Below, piece after piece: positions 20,990-22,581 of a DNA stretch of 22,581 bases; within the stretch, counting starts at the first letter, position 1, and every line of letters begins with the position of its first letter. The notes beneath the pieces are model-generated. The model ran no database searches, had not been told where the DNA came from, and saw nothing but the letters and a program-made list of their open reading frames with translations. Made by a program: the position numbers and the translations under genes. The DNA comes from CAYLSO01 sp964386525. Its GTDB lineage: Bacteria; Eisenbacteria; RBG-16-71-46; DASYSL01. The stretch is taken from positions 1-22,581 of the forward strand of contig CAYLSO010000027.1 in the NCBI GenBank assembly GCA_964386525.1. Direction: 5' to 3'.

Positions 20990-22507
20990 ATGCACCCACG
21001 ACCCCTTCTGGTCTGCGCCGCGGTCGGGCTCGCGACCCTGCTGCTCCCGGCTCCCATCCCGCCCATGGCCCGACCGGATCCCTCGGCGTCGCAACCCGCT
21101 TCCGCAGACGCGACCGCGGCCCTCGGCGCCTACGTCGTGCTGGCCTGGAACGATCTCGGCATGCACTGCATGAACCAGTACCACGAGAAGTTCTCGGTGC
21201 TGCCACCCTACAACAACCTCTACGCGCAGGTGATCCGACGCGGCGACGTGTCCGGCGCCCCGCAGGTGGTCACCCAAGGCGTGACCGCGGAGTATTCGAT
21301 CCCGGGAAACACGTACTCGGTCGGCAAGACCGACTTCTGGACCTACGCGCCGCAGCTCTTCGGGGTCAGCCTGCCGCCCGACATCGGGCTAACCGGCAAG
21401 GGCCTCAGCGGGGCGCTCGACGCGTCGGGGGCGCACTTCGTCGCCGAGGGAATCCCCCTGACTCCCTTCCTGGACGCCCAGCCCGCCGTCGAGGTCCCCT
21501 ACCAGCAGGGGCTGGTGGTCGCGCGTGACGGCGGGGGCAACGAGCTGGCCCGTAGCACGCCGGTCCTGCCGGTCTCCATCGAGATCGAATGCGTCAGCTC
21601 CGGCTGCCACGCCAGCGAGGTGGCAATCCTGCAGGCCCACGCGCCGGCGGCCGGATTCAACCCGAACGCCACGCCGATCCTCTGCGCCGGCTGCCACGCC
21701 GATCCGGTGCTCGGCACGGCGGGACGGCCCGACGCCGGCTACTTCTCCTTCCGCATGCACGACCAGCACAAGTTCCTCGACGAGCAGATGAGCGGCACGG
21801 CCCTCTGCTACAAGTGCCACCCCGGCAAGGCGGCGCGCTGCCTGCGGGGGCTGATGTCGACGCGCTTTGGCCTGGTCTGCCAGGACTGCCACGGCAGTAT
21901 GGTCCAGGTGGCGGCCAGCATCGAGACCGGCCGCGTTCCCTGGGTGCAGGAGCCGGCGTGCCGTACCTGCCACACGGCGCGCTTCGGAGAGCCAATCGGC
22001 CAGCTCTACCGCAAGAGCACGGGCCACGGTGGCATCTACTGCGAGGGGTGCCACAACAGCACGCACGCCGAGTGGGCGAGCAGCCAGCCGCAGGACAACG
22101 CCAACGTCGTCGCCCTGCAAGGCACCGCCGGGGTGCTCAAGGACTGCGCCGTCTGCCATGGGGTGAATCCCTCCTCCCCGGGCCCCCACGACATCAGCGC
22201 GACGGACGTGCCGGAGCGCGAGATCCTCGCCGGGGCCGGAGCGCTGGCCATCTATCCCAATCCCACGCGCGCCGACTGCTCCATCCAGATCCGCACGGCG
22301 AGCGCCGAGGGCGGTACCCTGCTGGTCTACGACGCCGAGGGCCGGGTGGTCCGGCTGCTACGCGCCGGGCCGCGGGCGACCGGCTGGATCGCCGCCGCGT
22401 GGGACGGCCGCGACGGGCACGGGACCGCCGTGCCACCGGGGGTCTACTTCGTGCGCTGGCAACGGGGAGCGGAGCGGGCCGCGGGCAAGGTGCTCATCGC
22501 CAGGTGA
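20990..22507 (+). CDS. Exported multihaem c-type cytochrome with FlgD-like sorting tail
   Basis: This encodes 505 residues; ATG 20990 follows AAGGAGG at 6 nt. A signal peptide covers about 1-27. Residues 48-82 hold the family block VVLAWNDLGMHCMNQY with PPYNNLYAQVI, known from multihaem proteins of iron- and sulphur-cycling bacteria. Six standard haem motifs follow: C232-H236 (CAGCH), C273-H277 (CYKCH), C297-H301 (CQDCH), C324-H328 (CRTCH), C351-H355 (CEGCH) and C386-H390 (CAVCH). A seventh at C201-H207 is CVSSGCH, a CX4CH site. Extra histidines (H256, H260, H346, H359) may be distal ligands. Residues 418-505 are a FlgD-like tail (IYPNPTR, VYDAEGRVV, WDGRDGHG, GVYFVRW). The likely role is extracytoplasmic electron transfer; donor and acceptor are not evident. 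Confidence 0.93.
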   Translation: MHPRPLLVCAAVGLATLLLPAPIPPMARPDPSASQPASADATAALGAYVVLAWNDLGMHCMNQYHEKFSVLPPYNNLYAQVIRRGDVSGAPQVVTQGVTAEYSIPGNTYSVGKTDFWTYAPQLFGVSLPPDIGLTGKGLSGALDASGAHFVAEGIPLTPFLDAQPAVEVPYQQGLVVARDGGGNELARSTPVLPVSIEIECVSSGCHASEVAILQAHAPAAGFNPNATPILCAGCHADPVLGTAGRPDAGYFSFRMHDQHKFLDEQMSGTALCYKCHPGKAARCLRGLMSTRFGLVCQDCHGSMVQVAASIETGRVPWVQEPACRTCHTARFGEPIGQLYRKSTGHGGIYCEGCHNSTHAEWASSQPQDNANVVALQGTAGVLKDCAVCHGVNPSSPGPHDISATDVPEREILAGAGALAIYPNPTRADCSIQIRTASAEGGTLLVYDAEGRVVRLLRAGPRATGWIAAAWDGRDGHGTAVPPGVYFVRWQRGAERAAGKVLIAR

Positions 22508-22518
22508 ACCCCATCCGA

Positions 22519-22538
22519 CCGGCTCCGCACGGGGCCGG
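22519..22538 (+). terminator. Possible terminator after the cytochrome gene
   Basis: CCGGCTCC (22519-22526) pairs with GGGGCCGG (22531-22538), eight pairs with one G-T wobble, around a GCAC loop, 11 nt after the stop codon. No T run follows. Confidence 0.4.
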
Positions 22539-22550
22539 CCCGGAGGATGT

Positions 22551-22581
22551 ATGATGCCGCCCGACCTCCGACCCGCGAGGA
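22551..22581 (+). CDS. Start of a further gene, cut by the window end
   Basis: GGAGG at 22542-22546 is followed by ATG at 22551 and a second in-frame ATG at 22554, which has the better spacing of 7 nt. The visible residues are MMPPDLRPAR. Too little remains to identify it. A TATGAT at 22550-22555 in the same place could instead be a -10 element, but no -35 box sits upstream. Confidence 0.38.
   Translation, partial: MMPPDLRPAR

Noticed and set aside
20798..21277. Upstream extension of the phosphatase frame on the minus strand.
   Set aside because: The extension overlaps the divergent cytochrome gene and its promoter and has no protein-like features; ATG 20797 has a good ribosome-binding site.

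Overview
This is a very GC-rich, gene-dense bacterial window of about 22.6 kb with no tRNA, rRNA, CRISPR array or insertion sequence that I can see. Three intact proteins of unrelated function end in a FlgD-like / Por-type sorting tail (a PNP-type start, a YD-x-x-GR-x-V core and a W-D-G-x-D...G-x-x-x-GVYF ending). Two neighbouring secreted paralogues instead end in TWG-x-LK-x-x-YR. Together with a TadG-like pilus protein, a multihaem cytochrome and a kinase-STAND-TPR regulator, this style fits an uncultivated lineage such as Candidatus Eisenbacteria or another FCB-adjacent phylum. That placement is inference from protein style, not a phylogeny.

Layout. 1-1007 (+) is the 3' part of a TadG-like protein fused to a sorting tail. 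1126-2559 (-) holds two tandem secreted paralogues, with a good sigma70-type promoter and an approximately 190-nt leader upstream. 2897-5950 (-) is a 1017-residue Ser/Thr kinase / STAND ATPase / TPR protein. 6092-6211 (-) is a 39-residue single-span membrane protein followed by a 14-bp perfect hairpin. 6297-6758 (-) is a Bcp/PrxQ peroxiredoxin. 6856-8118 (-) is a radical SAM enzyme rich in extra cysteines. 8307-8690 (+) is a probable remnant of a secreted protein. 8850-11000 (+) is a two-domain oxidoreductase, convergent with a WecG/TagA/CpsF glycosyltransferase (11017-11796, -). 11900-14359 (-) is a secreted GH144-like glucanase with a sorting tail. It is divergent from a PqqD-like/PIG-L deacetylase (14456-15985, +), which is followed by a 65-codon coupled ORF and an alpha/beta hydrolase (16189-17178, +). 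17213-17851 (-) is a secreted PEBP protein. 18006-18389 (+) is panD. 18436-19491 (-) is an exported isoaspartyl peptidase/asparaginase downstream of a GAF-SpoIIE phosphatase (19547-20797, -). 20990-22507 (+) is an exported seven-haem cytochrome with a sorting tail, and a new gene probably begins at 22551.

Functional reading. Much of the window concerns the cell envelope and exterior: pilus protein, secreted proteins, glucanase, polysaccharide-type sugar enzymes, deacetylase and extracytoplasmic cytochrome. Two signalling proteins (kinase-STAND-TPR and a PP2C-type phosphatase) lie among them. Most genes are separate units with alternating strands rather than one long operon. No single pathway joins them. 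The most unusual items are the reuse of one C-terminal tail on very different cargos, the second C-terminal motif in the tandem paralogues, the TadG/tail fusion, the PqqD/PIG-L fusion and the cysteine-rich radical SAM enzyme.
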